A DNA stretch of 23,669 bases from HGM12713 sp045593725 (lineage in GTDB: Bacteria; Bacillota; Clostridia; Oscillospirales; CAG-272): contig JAZNXE010000037.1 in assembly GCA_045593725.1 (NCBI GenBank), forward strand, positions 1 to 23,669, written 5' to 3'. The notes under the pieces are model-generated. The model did no database searches, was not told the origin of the DNA, and saw nothing but the letters and a program-made list of their open reading frames with translations. The position numbers were made by a program, and so were the translations under genes. Each line of letters begins with the position of its first letter. The stretch's first letter is position 1. Below are positions 1 through 7,561 of this stretch, piece after piece.

Positions 1-72
1 TTGTGCTACCTCTCGGTCAAAAACATAGTCGTCTTGGGCACTACCGTACCCAATACTCCTTGTTTTTTCCTA

Positions 73-117
73 TTTGAGTGGCGGCTTCATCTCCCACAGG
101 GAGCGCCGCCTCACAAA
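73..117 (+). other. GC-rich stem-loop in the engB leader
   Basis: GGCGGC (80-85) pairs with GCCGCC (105-110). The stem extends outward through TTTG/CAAA with two symmetrical mismatches, and an inner stem CTCCC (91-95)/GGGAG (99-103) closes an ACA loop. No T-run follows directly, so it does not read as a simple terminator. It sits where the left arm of the leader palindrome would be in the other copies. Confidence 0.5.
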
Positions 118-162
118 TCTTTCAAGAAAAGAACAGAAAAAAATCGTTTATAATTCTAACTA
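118..162 (+). repeat. Leader palindrome family, truncated copy 1 (engB)
   Basis: This is the right arm of the palindrome (TTCAAGAAAAGAACAG followed by an A-run), matching copy 2 before scpB, with the left arm missing. Bases 138-162 are identical to the reverse complement of 21033-21057 upstream of the ABC-F gene. It lies 15-60 bases before the engB start, in the sense orientation. Confidence 0.6.
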
Positions 163-176
163 CAACGGAGGCAACA

Positions 177-776
177 ATGGCATTAAACACACAGAATGTC
201 GTCCTCAAAATAAGCGCGGGGCAGCCCCGCCAGATACCCAGCGACCCTATACCTCAGGTAGCCTTTTCGGGTCGCTCAAACGTGGGTAAAAGCTCCCTTA
301 TAAATACGCTGCTTGGCAGAAAGAGTCTGGCGCGCGTCAGCTCCGCCCCCGGAAAGACCATAACCATCAACTTCTACGAGGTAGACAAGAAGCTCTTTCT
401 CGTTGACCTTCCGGGATACGGCTTTGCCAAGCGAACGCTGGAGGACAAAAAGCAATGGTCGGCTCTCACCGACGGATATTTCACCTCCAACAGAAATATT
501 GACCGTCTGGAGCTTGTAATTCAGCTTATAGACAGCCGCATCGGTCCAACTAAGGACGACGAGATGATGCTTGAATACCTCGCCGCGGCAGAGCTTCCCT
601 TCGTGGTGGTTGCCACAAAGACCGACAAGCTGAGCGCTACCGAAAGAAAGAAAAATCTTGAAGCCATAGCTGCTCATCCCTTAGTGAACGGCACACCCGT
701 GATTCCCTTCTCGGCGCTTAAGGGAGAAGGCAAGGAGGAGCTGTGGAAGACAATCTTCCGCTATACTAAAATATGA
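177..776 (+). CDS. engB: Ribosome biogenesis GTP-binding protein EngB (YsxC/YihA)
   Basis: This is a TrmE-Era-EngA-EngB-Septin family GTPase, which in bacteria assists assembly of the large ribosomal subunit. From the ATG at 177 the protein is 199 residues, normal for the family. All GTPase motifs are visible: G1 GRSNVGKSS (32-40), the PGKT switch region (58-61), G3 DLPG (77-80), G4 TKTD (147-150) and G5 SA (179-180). I chose ATG 177 because ACGGAGG lies just upstream and the family N-terminus begins here. An in-frame ATG at 78 would add 33 residues encoded by leader-repeat sequence. The stop overlaps the start of the next gene by four bases (ATGA), so translational coupling is likely. Confidence 0.95.
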   Translation: MALNTQNVVLKISAGQPRQIPSDPIPQVAFSGRSNVGKSSLINTLLGRKSLARVSSAPGKTITINFYEVDKKLFLVDLPGYGFAKRTLEDKKQWSALTDGYFTSNRNIDRLELVIQLIDSRIGPTKDDEMMLEYLAAAELPFVVVATKTDKLSATERKKNLEAIAAHPLVNGTPVIPFSALKGEGKEELWKTIFRYTKI

Positions 777-1438
777 CAAAACTGATTATGATACGCCACG
801 GACAGAGCGTGGCAAACGCCCAGAGCCGCTTTGCGGGGCACAGCGACTTCGACCTCACCGACCTTGGTAGGCAGCAGGCGGAATGCGCCGCAAGATATCT
901 GCGCAAAATAGGAGAGAAGCCCGACGCCGTATATTCAAGTGACCTCTTGCGCGCCCACAATACCGCAGCTCCCATAGCAAATGAGTTCGGGCTTACGGTA
1001 AACGATACCGAGGGGCTTCGCGAGATATACGCGGGAAGCTGGGAGGCTATGCTTGTGGAGGACATATACAAGCAATACACACAGGACTTCACTACATGGA
1101 GATTGGATATCGCCAACGCCAGATGTACCGACGGAGAATCTGTTGCCGAGCTATACGGCAGAATAGTCGCCTTCGTGTGTCAGCTCGCGGAGAAAAATGA
1201 CGGAAAGACACTTGTTTTGGCGACCCACGCCACTCCCGTAAGAGCCATCGACTGCTTTTCTCGGGGCTGGGGGGCGGAGCGAATAGGCGACGTGCAGTTC
1301 GTCCGCAACTCGGCTATAAGCATCTTTGAGTACAAGGACGGTGCTATCTCTCCCATAAGAGTAGATATAGTTGACCACCTCGACCCCTCTCTTATAACAG
1401 CAGTTCCTACTAAGCTAAACGACATAAAAGGAAAATAA
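773..1438 (+). CDS. Histidine phosphatase family protein (phosphoglycerate mutase-like)
   Basis: This is a branch-1 histidine phosphatase of 221 residues. The RHG signature with the phospho-accepting histidine is at residues 8-10, followed by the usual TDLGRQQA segment (29-36). A conserved arginine sits in SSDLLRA (about 60), acidic residues in LREIYAGSWE (82-91), and the second catalytic histidine in ATHATP (H152). Family members act on phosphoglycerate, alpha-ribazole phosphate, nucleotides or sugar phosphates, and the substrate cannot be told from sequence. No cobalamin genes are nearby, so a CobC role is not supported. The start overlaps the engB stop by four bases and has no strong ribosome binding site, consistent with translation coupled to engB. 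Confidence 0.88.
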   Translation: MTKLIMIRHGQSVANAQSRFAGHSDFDLTDLGRQQAECAARYLRKIGEKPDAVYSSDLLRAHNTAAPIANEFGLTVNDTEGLREIYAGSWEAMLVEDIYKQYTQDFTTWRLDIANARCTDGESVAELYGRIVAFVCQLAEKNDGKTLVLATHATPVRAIDCFSRGWGAERIGDVQFVRNSAISIFEYKDGAISPIRVDIVDHLDPSLITAVPTKLNDIKGK

Positions 1439-1448
1439 ACACAGGACT

Positions 1449-2750
1449 ATGATAATACACAACCATTTTGACGTAAATGAAAAAGGTCATCTCACCATCG
1501 GAGGAGCGGATGCCGTAGAGCTGGCGCGCGAGTTCGGCACACCCGCCTATATACTGGACGAGAACGTCATACGCGCCAACTGCCGCGCGTATCTCAAAGC
1601 TGCTACAAAGGAATTTGGAGCTGACGCACTTCCCCTCTACGCCTCAAAGGCGCTCTGCTTCACGGGCATCTATAAGATAGCCGCCGAGGAGGGCATGGGC
1701 GTTGACTGCGTATCGGGAGGCGAGCTTTATACCGCCAAGGCGGCAGGCTTCCCCGCGGAGCGCATATACTTTCACGGTAACAACAAGACCGACCGCGACA
1801 TCAGTGACGCTATGGATATGGGTGTTGGCAGATTCGTTGTTGATAACCTTGACGAGCTTTCGGCAGTTTCGGCAGAGGCGGTGCGCAGAGGCATCACTCA
1901 GGGCATTCTGCTTCGCATTACCCCCGGTATTGACCCCCATACTCACAGAGCCGTAGTTACGGGCAACGTTGACTCAAAATTCGGCTCGGCTATCGCTACG
2001 GGTCAGGCTATGGACATAGTAAAAAAGGCTCTCTCCACCAAGGGCGTTGAGCTTATAGGCATCCACTGCCACATAGGCTCTCAGATATTTGATATAGAAC
2101 CCTTCGCGGATGCCGCCGACATAATGGTACGTTTTATAGCCGATATAAAAGCAGAGTGCGGCTTTGAGATAAGAGAGCTTAATCTCGGGGGCGGACTTGG
2201 GGTTCGCTACACCGAGGACGACGGAGAGATAGATTACGGCAGAGCCATTGCGGATATCGCAAGGATAGTTCGCACCCACTGCGCCGAGCAGGGCATCAGG
2301 ATGCCCCGTGTTATCCTGGAGCCGGGACGCTCTCTGGTGGCGGCGGCGGGAGCTACCCTCTACACCGTAGGCTCGGTCAAGGAGATACCGGGCTTCAGAA
2401 ATTACGTGTCTGTTGACGGCGGTATGCCCGATAACCCCAGATACGCCCTCTATCAGTCACAATACACGGCTCTGGTGGCAAACAAGGCGGGAGCACCCCG
2501 TGATTACAGAGCTACCCTCGCGGGACGCTGCTGCGAGTCGGGCGACCTGCTTGGAGAAAATATGCTTATGCAAAGACCCTGTCGGGGCGATATCCTCGCC
2601 GTTCTGGTAACGGGTGCGTATAACTACTCTATGGCGTCAAACTACAACAGGCTTCCCCGCCCGCCCGTGATAATGGTGAAGGACGGCAAGGCTCGCGTGG
2701 CGGTTCGCCGAGAGAGCTACGAGGACATTATAAGAAACGACGTTCTTTAA
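1449..2750 (+). CDS. lysA: Diaminopimelate decarboxylase
   Basis: This is a PLP-dependent fold-III decarboxylase that converts meso-diaminopimelate to lysine, the last step of lysine synthesis. Its 433 residues match LysA. The PLP lysine is K67 in YASKAL. HIGSQ (208-212), the phosphate-binding GGGLG (247-251), EPGRS (291-295), the catalytic CESGD (362-366) and the YNYSMASNYNR segment near 395 are all present. It starts ten bases after the phosphatase gene, so both are probably on the same transcript. Arginine decarboxylase or carboxynorspermidine decarboxylase are paralogues, but the motif set and length fit LysA best. Confidence 0.95.
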   Translation: MIIHNHFDVNEKGHLTIGGADAVELAREFGTPAYILDENVIRANCRAYLKAATKEFGADALPLYASKALCFTGIYKIAAEEGMGVDCVSGGELYTAKAAGFPAERIYFHGNNKTDRDISDAMDMGVGRFVVDNLDELSAVSAEAVRRGITQGILLRITPGIDPHTHRAVVTGNVDSKFGSAIATGQAMDIVKKALSTKGVELIGIHCHIGSQIFDIEPFADAADIMVRFIADIKAECGFEIRELNLGGGLGVRYTEDDGEIDYGRAIADIARIVRTHCAEQGIRMPRVILEPGRSLVAAAGATLYTVGSVKEIPGFRNYVSVDGGMPDNPRYALYQSQYTALVANKAGAPRDYRATLAGRCCESGDLLGENMLMQRPCRGDILAVLVTGAYNYSMASNYNRLPRPPVIMVKDGKARVAVRRESYEDIIRNDVL

Positions 2751-2777
2751 TGAACTCTTTATATTTGGGAGAAAATT

Positions 2778-3521
2778 ATGTTACTTGACCTTTTTTCCGC
2801 CTTCAGACAAGGCGACGCGGAAACCATAAAATGGGCAGTTGCCAGCGTGCTCTTGGCTCTTCCCATAATACTGTTGGCGCTGTGCGTTCACGAAACGGCT
2901 CACGGCTACGCCGCTAACAAGCTGGGCGACCCTACGGCGAAGAGTCTTGGCAGACTTACCCTGAACCCCATAAGGCATCTCGACCCCATAGGCTTTTTGT
3001 GTATGCTCTGCTTCGGCTTCGGCTGGGCAAAGCCCGTGCCAATAAACTCAAGGTACTTCAAGAAGCCCCGTCGGGATATGGCGATAACCGCCGTAGCGGG
3101 ACCCGCGGCAAATCTGCTTCTCTCCCTGCTCTTTACAGCATTGCTGAAGCTCTTCTGCCTTATACTGGGAGCGAATACCGCGCTTCTTTCCAATACCTTT
3201 GCAAAAAATATTTTCTCCTTCGTATATCTTCTACTGAACGCGGGAATACAGCTCAACGTGGGATTGGCAATATTCAATCTGCTTCCCATTCCGCCCCTTG
3301 ACGGCTCAAAGGTAATGTATATGTTCCTGCCCCCCAATCTTTATTTCAAGATAGTGCAGTATGAGCGCTATATCTACTTTGCTCTTTTGGCGCTTCTGGC
3401 ACTGGGCGTTGTCACTCCCATACTTTCCTTTGTATCGGGGTATATACTCGACCTGTTTTACTTCATTTTCGGAATTTCCCAGAAGGATTGGATGAATATA
3501 TTTTTCCTGCTATACTATTGA
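2778..3521 (+). CDS. Site-2 protease family (peptidase M50) membrane protein
   Basis: This is a 247-residue polytopic membrane metalloprotease of the short M50 type seen next to scpAB in many Clostridia. The zinc motif HETAH is at 38-42, and the third zinc ligand is the aspartate of LLPIPPLDGSKV (D175). About five or six hydrophobic segments can be seen (roughly 20-42, 72-85, 104-130, 143-170 and 195-235). No PDZ domain is present, unlike RseP. The start at ATG 2778 has GGGAG upstream. The natural substrate is unknown. Confidence 0.9.
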   Translation: MLLDLFSAFRQGDAETIKWAVASVLLALPIILLALCVHETAHGYAANKLGDPTAKSLGRLTLNPIRHLDPIGFLCMLCFGFGWAKPVPINSRYFKKPRRDMAITAVAGPAANLLLSLLFTALLKLFCLILGANTALLSNTFAKNIFSFVYLLLNAGIQLNVGLAIFNLLPIPPLDGSKVMYMFLPPNLYFKIVQYERYIYFALLALLALGVVTPILSFVSGYILDLFYFIFGISQKDWMNIFFLLYY

Positions 3522-3542
3522 TAAAAAATCTTCCGAGGTATT

Positions 3543-4358
3543 ATGAACGAGCTTACCTACAAGCTTGAGCAGTTTGAGGGTCCTCTCGACCTGCTCCTGA
3601 CACTTATACAAAAGAATAAAGTGAGCATCACCGATATCCCCATAGCTCTCATCTGCGACCAGTACGTGGAATACATCACAAGGGCGCAGGAGCTTGATAT
3701 GGAGGTCGCCTCGGAGTTTATCGTAATGGCGAGCGAGCTTATGCTTATAAAGAGCAAAATGCTCCTGCCCAAGCCCGAGGAAAACGGAGAAGATCCAAGA
3801 GCCACGCTTACGGATGCCCTGCTCCGCTACTCTCAGGCAAAGGAGGCTGTGCAGAAGCTCACGCCTATGTATGCCTTTTACAGCGGGCGAATGGTCAAGG
3901 ATACCGACGAGATATCGGTGGACAAGACCTACGTGCACGACCAGGACGTGACCGCTCTTTGCGCGGCAGTGCGACGCATTATAGCCTACAACAACGCAAT
4001 GGAAAAGGCGGCGACCACCGCCTTCAAGCCTATGATAAGCAAGCCTATCATCCCCGTTGAGATAAAGATAGTTTCAATTATCAAAAGGGTGGAAAGTCAG
4101 GGAACGGCATCCCTTGAGGAGCTGCTTATGAACGAAGCGACCCTTCCCGATATGATAGCCTCCTTCCTCGGAGTGCTTGAGCTTATCAAGGTTCGTAAGC
4201 TGCTGGTATCCGACAGCGCCGAGGGCGAGTGGGAGGGTGAGAACGCGCTTCTGGGAGCGTCCACAAGATTTATTCTTAACGCCAACGCCGAGGATATTGA
4301 GGAAAGCGAATACCTTCTTGAAGAAAAGCGGGGCGGACAGCTTACCGTAGAGGTGTAA
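3543..4358 (+). CDS. scpA: Segregation and condensation protein A
   Basis: This is the kleisin subunit of the bacterial SMC condensin. It bridges SMC heads and binds ScpB. The 271-residue protein opens with the family hallmark YKLEQFEGPLDLLLTLI and contains VSITDIPIALICDQY. The middle (about 170-240) is less conserved, and the C-terminal winged-helix region ends in an acidic LLEEKR segment. The ribosome binding site is GAGGT just before ATG 3543. scpB follows after a 121-base leader, so the two subunits can be made together but scpB has its own leader structure. Confidence 0.93.
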   Translation: MNELTYKLEQFEGPLDLLLTLIQKNKVSITDIPIALICDQYVEYITRAQELDMEVASEFIVMASELMLIKSKMLLPKPEENGEDPRATLTDALLRYSQAKEAVQKLTPMYAFYSGRMVKDTDEISVDKTYVHDQDVTALCAAVRRIIAYNNAMEKAATTAFKPMISKPIIPVEIKIVSIIKRVESQGTASLEELLMNEATLPDMIASFLGVLELIKVRKLLVSDSAEGEWEGENALLGASTRFILNANAEDIEESEYLLEEKRGGQLTVEV

Positions 4359-4365
4359 AGCAACC

Positions 4366-4473
4366 AATCCTTTATCAACGAACAAACAAAGGATTTAAAA
4401 CAATCCCCTTATGAAGTTCTTTTGGTTCTTTTCTTTCAAGAAAAGAACAGAAAAAACCATCCTTAGAAAGGAT
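4366..4473 (+). promoter_or_regulatory. scpB leader with alternative base pairing around the SD
   Basis: Four complementary segments occur between scpA and scpB: ATCCTT (4367-4372), AAGGAT (4389-4394), ATCCTT (4459-4464) and AAGGAT (4468-4473, containing the scpB Shine-Dalgarno). Segments 1+2 (8 bp) and 3+4 (6 bp) can form together and hide the SD. Segments 2+3 can pair instead, enclosing the leader palindrome and freeing the SD. This is seen by eye only; function is inferred. Confidence 0.4.
4411..4456 (+). repeat. Leader palindrome family, copy 2 (scpB)
   Basis: ATGAAGTTCTTTTG is followed by a 10-bp stem GTTCTTTTCT/AGAAAAGAAC (4425-4448, loop TTCA) and an A-run. It shares flanks with copies 3 and 4 (ATGAA[AG]TTCTTTGG, then the stem, then A6), but the stem bases differ in a compensating way. 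It lies 24 bases before the scpB start. Confidence 0.65.
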
Positions 4474-4479
4474 AAAAAT

Positions 4480-5142
4480 ATGGCTGACGAAAAAATTACC
4501 AAGGCTCCCGCCGACACTAACGGCATGGAGCAGATAAAAAGCATAGAGGGCGCTATCGAGGCGATACTGTTCGCCGCGGGCTATCCCGTAAAATACGAAA
4601 AGATAGCCGAGGTGCTGGGGCTTGACCTCCGCAACACCAAGACCCTTATCAAGCATATGAGCGAGGAGTACAATTCCGAGGGAAGTAAGCGCGGCATAGC
4701 TCTGCTTACCTTCGACGATACCTGCCAGTTCTGCACCAAGGAGCAATACGCGCCCTACATAAGAGAAGCGCTGGGAATCCGCCGCGGCGGAAATCTGTCG
4801 GCATCGTCAATGGAGGTCCTTGCCATAGTGGCTTATAACCAGCCCGTCACCCGCAGCTTTATCGACCAGGTACGCGGAGTTGACAGCTCCTACGCCGTAA
4901 ACTCGCTTATAGACAAGGCTCTTATCGAGGCGTGCGGTAGGCTTGACGCCCCTGGCAGACCTATGCTCTACGCCACCACAGAAAAATTTCTCCGTGTCTT
5001 CGGTCTGCGCTCACTCACCGAGCTTCCCGAAACCGAGATAATGCTCCCTCCCAAGGAGGACGCGCCCATCTTGGAGGAGGACGGTCAGCTGTCTATGGAT
5101 GATGACTCCTCCGCGGGAGAAGGCTCCCCCGACGAGGAATAA
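4480..5142 (+). CDS. scpB: Segregation and condensation protein B
   Basis: This is a winged-helix dimer that binds ScpA in the SMC complex. The start is ATG 4480 (220 residues), with AGAAAGGA upstream and the sequence MADEKITKAP. An upstream in-frame ATG at 4411 would translate the palindromic repeat into a low-complexity FFWFFSF peptide and is unlikely. Family features include IEGAIEAILFAAGYPV, MEVLAIVAYNQPVTR, FIDQVRGVDSSYAV, and GRPMLYATTEKFLRVFGL. The tail after about residue 190 is acidic and low-complexity. Translation may be controlled by the leader structure described separately. Confidence 0.93.
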   Translation: MADEKITKAPADTNGMEQIKSIEGAIEAILFAAGYPVKYEKIAEVLGLDLRNTKTLIKHMSEEYNSEGSKRGIALLTFDDTCQFCTKEQYAPYIREALGIRRGGNLSASSMEVLAIVAYNQPVTRSFIDQVRGVDSSYAVNSLIDKALIEACGRLDAPGRPMLYATTEKFLRVFGLRSLTELPETEIMLPPKEDAPILEEDGQLSMDDDSSAGEGSPDEE

Positions 5143-5193
5143 TTTTAACGGCGAAACAAATACTAAAATGAGTAAAAGCGAAAGGAGGAAAAT

Positions 5194-5889
5194 ATGGTAA
5201 TTCTCGGATGTATCCTTCTGTTTTTCATATTTCTCCTTACGCTGAAGGCTACCGTTACGGTGGAGTACAGCGGCGAGGTCGCCCTCTACGTGCGGGTGCT
5301 GTTTGTAAAAATAAGGGTGTTGCCCTCCAAGGAGAAAAAATACCCACGCTCAATGAACGCCAAAAAGGCAGCAAGGCTCAAGGCAAAGCTTGAAAAAAAG
5401 GAGCAAAAGAAACGGGCTAAGAAAGCCGAAAAGAAAAGGCAAAAGGACGAGAAAAAACAGGCTATCGCCCGAGGCGAGGTTAAGAAAGAAAAAAAGTCCG
5501 CGGGCGAAATAATGGACATAGTTTCCCTTGTATGTGACTTAGTGAAAAAGGTAGTTTCAAGATTTTTCGGTCATCTTCGCATAAAGCTTACAAGGATAAA
5601 GCTTAAAATAGGCACGGGGGATGCCGCCGCCACAGCCCTGACCTACGGGGCGGTGACTCAGAGCATAAACGTGCTCTTCCCTCTCCTTGAGGGAATAAAG
5701 CAGGTAAAATTCCCCAAGGGCGACCAAATAGATATCACCCCAGACTTCACCGCCGAGGAAAGCGAGATAGATATCTGCATCTCCTTCTCGCTGCGCGTGT
5801 GGCATCTCTTTCACGTAGCCTTCGCGGCGCTGGGACGGCTTATAAAATACTTCTTCCAATCACAAAAAAGAAAAGCCGAGAGGCAGTAA
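5194..5889 (+). CDS. DUF2953 domain membrane-anchored protein
   Basis: The protein has 231 residues. One N-terminal membrane segment (about 2-17) and a short beta-rich stretch (VTVEYSGEVALYVRVLFVKIRVLP) are followed by a very lysine-rich charged region (about 45-105). A conserved C-terminal half contains KIGTGDAAATALTYGAVTQ and a second hydrophobic patch near 200-222. This layout matches DUF2953 proteins, commonly encoded beside ytfJ/gerW in Clostridia. The function is unknown; an envelope or sporulation role is suggested only by neighbours. The ribosome binding site AAAGGAGG supports ATG 5194. Confidence 0.8.
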   Translation: MVILGCILLFFIFLLTLKATVTVEYSGEVALYVRVLFVKIRVLPSKEKKYPRSMNAKKAARLKAKLEKKEQKKRAKKAEKKRQKDEKKQAIARGEVKKEKKSAGEIMDIVSLVCDLVKKVVSRFFGHLRIKLTRIKLKIGTGDAAATALTYGAVTQSINVLFPLLEGIKQVKFPKGDQIDITPDFTAEESEIDICISFSLRVWHLFHVAFAALGRLIKYFFQSQKRKAERQ

Positions 5890-5940
5890 TTCCCTTTAAC
5901 TTTGAAAAAACTTCATTATATATATGAAAGGAACAATATT

Positions 5941-6357
5941 ATGGCAAACGAACACAAGATACCCGAAATAATCCGCTCCTCTATGGAGAACATCCGCTCT
6001 ATGGTTGACGCAAACACTATTGTTGGCGACCCCATCAGCGTGACGGGAGGGACTGTAATAATCCCTATTTCCAAGATATCCGTAGGCATTGCCTCGGGGG
6101 GTGTTGACTACAATTCCAAAAAGGAAAACCAGCCCCGTCCCCAGAATTTCGGAGGTGGCGGAGGAACGGGAATGACCGTAGTTCCCGTAGGCTTCCTTGT
6201 CTGCGACAAGAGCGGCGACGTTGAATTTCTCAACGTGGCATCTAAGGGCAAGCCCGACCCCGTTGACCAGATAGCCGACTTCGTTGAGAGAACCCCCGAT
6301 ATCATAGCCAAAATTAAAGACCTTTTCGCAAAGGATAAGGAAGAGCCTCAGGACTGA
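5941..6357 (+). CDS. ytfJ: YtfJ/GerW family sporulation protein
   Basis: The protein has 138 residues from ATG 5941 (GAAAGGAAC upstream). The family pattern is clear: IRSSMENIRSMVDANTIVGDPI, then VIIPISKISVGIASGG, a glycine-rich GGGGGTG linker (about 77-83), VVPVGFLVC, and a C-terminal helix ending in IKDLFAKDK. Bacillus GerW (YtfJ) is needed for normal spore germination. Its presence is the best evidence in the window that the organism makes spores. An in-frame ATG at 5902 would add 13 residues but lacks a good ribosome binding site. Confidence 0.9.
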   Translation: MANEHKIPEIIRSSMENIRSMVDANTIVGDPISVTGGTVIIPISKISVGIASGGVDYNSKKENQPRPQNFGGGGGTGMTVVPVGFLVCDKSGDVEFLNVASKGKPDPVDQIADFVERTPDIIAKIKDLFAKDKEEPQD

Positions 6358-6367
6358 TAAGCGTCAT

Positions 6368-6408
6368 TTTTGCGTTATTCTATCCATATAAATATAGAAA
6401 ACGCAAAA
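6368..6408 (+). other. Long stem-loop before dacF
   Basis: TTTTGCGTT (6368-6376) and TTCTAT (6378-6383) pair with ATAGAA (6394-6399) and AACGCAAAA (6400-6408). This gives a 15-bp stem with a single bulged A and a 10-base loop. It ends three bases before the dacF ribosome binding site (GAGGTG). It could be a weak terminator or attenuator, a processing site, or a structure that affects dacF initiation. Confidence 0.5.
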
Positions 6409-6421
6409 TTTGAGGTGAAAA

Positions 6422-7549
6422 ATGATGCTCTCCCCTCTCCCTCGGCTCTGCCGCACCCTGACGGCGCTTCTTTTGTGCTGCTCTCTTATACTCTGCCTTT
6501 CCCTGCCCTCCGCGGCTCTCTCCAGCCCCACGGTATCGGCGCAATCGGCTATTCTTATAGATTTTTCGGACAAAACTGTCATTTATGAGAAGAACGCGCG
6601 GCAGCGTATGGGTATGGCGAGTACCACAAAGATAATGACTGCCCTTGTGGTCTGTGAGCTTATGCCCCTGGACAAAAAAGTGGCTATCCCACCCGAAGCG
6701 GTGAACGTGGAAGGCTCCTCGGTCTATCTTTGCGAGGGCGAGCTATTGACGGTAGAGGAGCTGCTCTGTGCGCTTCTCCTGTCCTCGGCAAACGATGCCG
6801 CAGCTGCCTTGGCAATAGCCGCGGCGGGAAGCGTAGCCGATTTCGCTCACAAAATGAACGAAAAGGCAGTGTCGCTGGGGCTGTCGGACACTCATTTCAC
6901 AAACCCCCACGGGCTTTACGACGAGGAGCATTACACCACTGCCTACGATTTGGCGATCATCTCCGCGGAGGCGCTGAGCCACCCCACCGTAAGACGGATA
7001 GCATCCACAAAAAAGACTACTATCCCGCAGGGCGTGACCGCAGAACAAAGCGAGGGGACTTCCACACGATATCTTTATAACCATAACAAGATGCTAAGCC
7101 TCTATGATGGGGCTATCGGACTGAAAACAGGCTTTACAAAGGCTACGGGTAGATGTCTTGTAAGCGCCGCCGAGCGCGACGGTCTTACCCTTATTTCCGT
7201 AACTCTCAATGCTCCCGACGATTGGAATGACCATTCGGGGATGCTTGACTACGGATTCTCTCTCTACGAGCGCGCCACTCTTTACGAGGCGGGAGAGTTT
7301 ACCTGCGCCTATCCCCTTACGGGCGGCAAGGAAAGCTACGTTACTCTCACAAACGCAGAGGCTCTGATACTCACTCTGCCGCGGCAGAGAGGAAAGACGA
7401 GGCTCTCGGTGACCGCTTACAGGCATTTTGAGTTTGCCCCCATACCCAAGGGAAAGCAGCTGGCAACTCTTACCCTTTATGCAGAGGGCAAAAGCACAAG
7501 CTCTCCGCTCATAGCCGCCTACGGAGTTGAGTCAACACAGAAAAAATAA
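6422..7549 (+). CDS. dacF: D-alanyl-D-alanine carboxypeptidase (PBP5/DacF type)
   Basis: This serine DD-carboxypeptidase (peptidase S11) trims the terminal D-Ala of peptidoglycan stem peptides outside the membrane. The 375 residues begin with a signal peptide (basic start, leucine-rich core to about 30, LPSAA-type cleavage region). Catalytic motifs are S67-T-T-K70, S122-A-N124 and K235-T-G237. The C-terminal PBP5-like domain follows from about 285. I see no obvious C-terminal amphipathic anchor. The position next to ytfJ and scpAB resembles the sporulation-linked dacF of Clostridia. ATGs at 6422 and 6425 are both possible, with GAGGTG just upstream. Confidence 0.9.
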   Translation: MMLSPLPRLCRTLTALLLCCSLILCLSLPSAALSSPTVSAQSAILIDFSDKTVIYEKNARQRMGMASTTKIMTALVVCELMPLDKKVAIPPEAVNVEGSSVYLCEGELLTVEELLCALLLSSANDAAAALAIAAAGSVADFAHKMNEKAVSLGLSDTHFTNPHGLYDEEHYTTAYDLAIISAEALSHPTVRRIASTKKTTIPQGVTAEQSEGTSTRYLYNHNKMLSLYDGAIGLKTGFTKATGRCLVSAAERDGLTLISVTLNAPDDWNDHSGMLDYGFSLYERATLYEAGEFTCAYPLTGGKESYVTLTNAEALILTLPRQRGKTRLSVTAYRHFEFAPIPKGKQLATLTLYAEGKSTSSPLIAAYGVESTQKK

Positions 7550-7561
7550 ACAGAGGAACTT

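Larger units (their letters stand above)
1..176 (+). other. Upstream region of engB, no gene seen
   Basis: No coding region is supported here. The stretch holds a weak hairpin (TTGGG..CCCAA, 34-53) with a T-run only about ten bases later, which may be the 3' end of a gene outside the window. It also holds a GC-rich hairpin (73-117), the right half of a palindromic leader repeat (about 118-143), and a 25-bp tail (138-162) containing TATAAT that recurs upstream of the ABC-F gene. A good ribosome binding site (ACGGAGG) precedes the engB start at 177. No -35 box is recognisable at the right distance from the TATAAT. Confidence 0.5.

Noticed and set aside
78..176. 33-residue N-terminal extension of EngB
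   Set aside because: It covers the hairpin and repeat in the leader. ATG 177 has a strong ribosome binding site and fits the family length.
4411..4479. 23-residue N-terminal extension of ScpB beginning MKFFWFFSF
   Set aside because: It is encoded by the leader palindrome. The good ribosome binding site and family start are at 4480.
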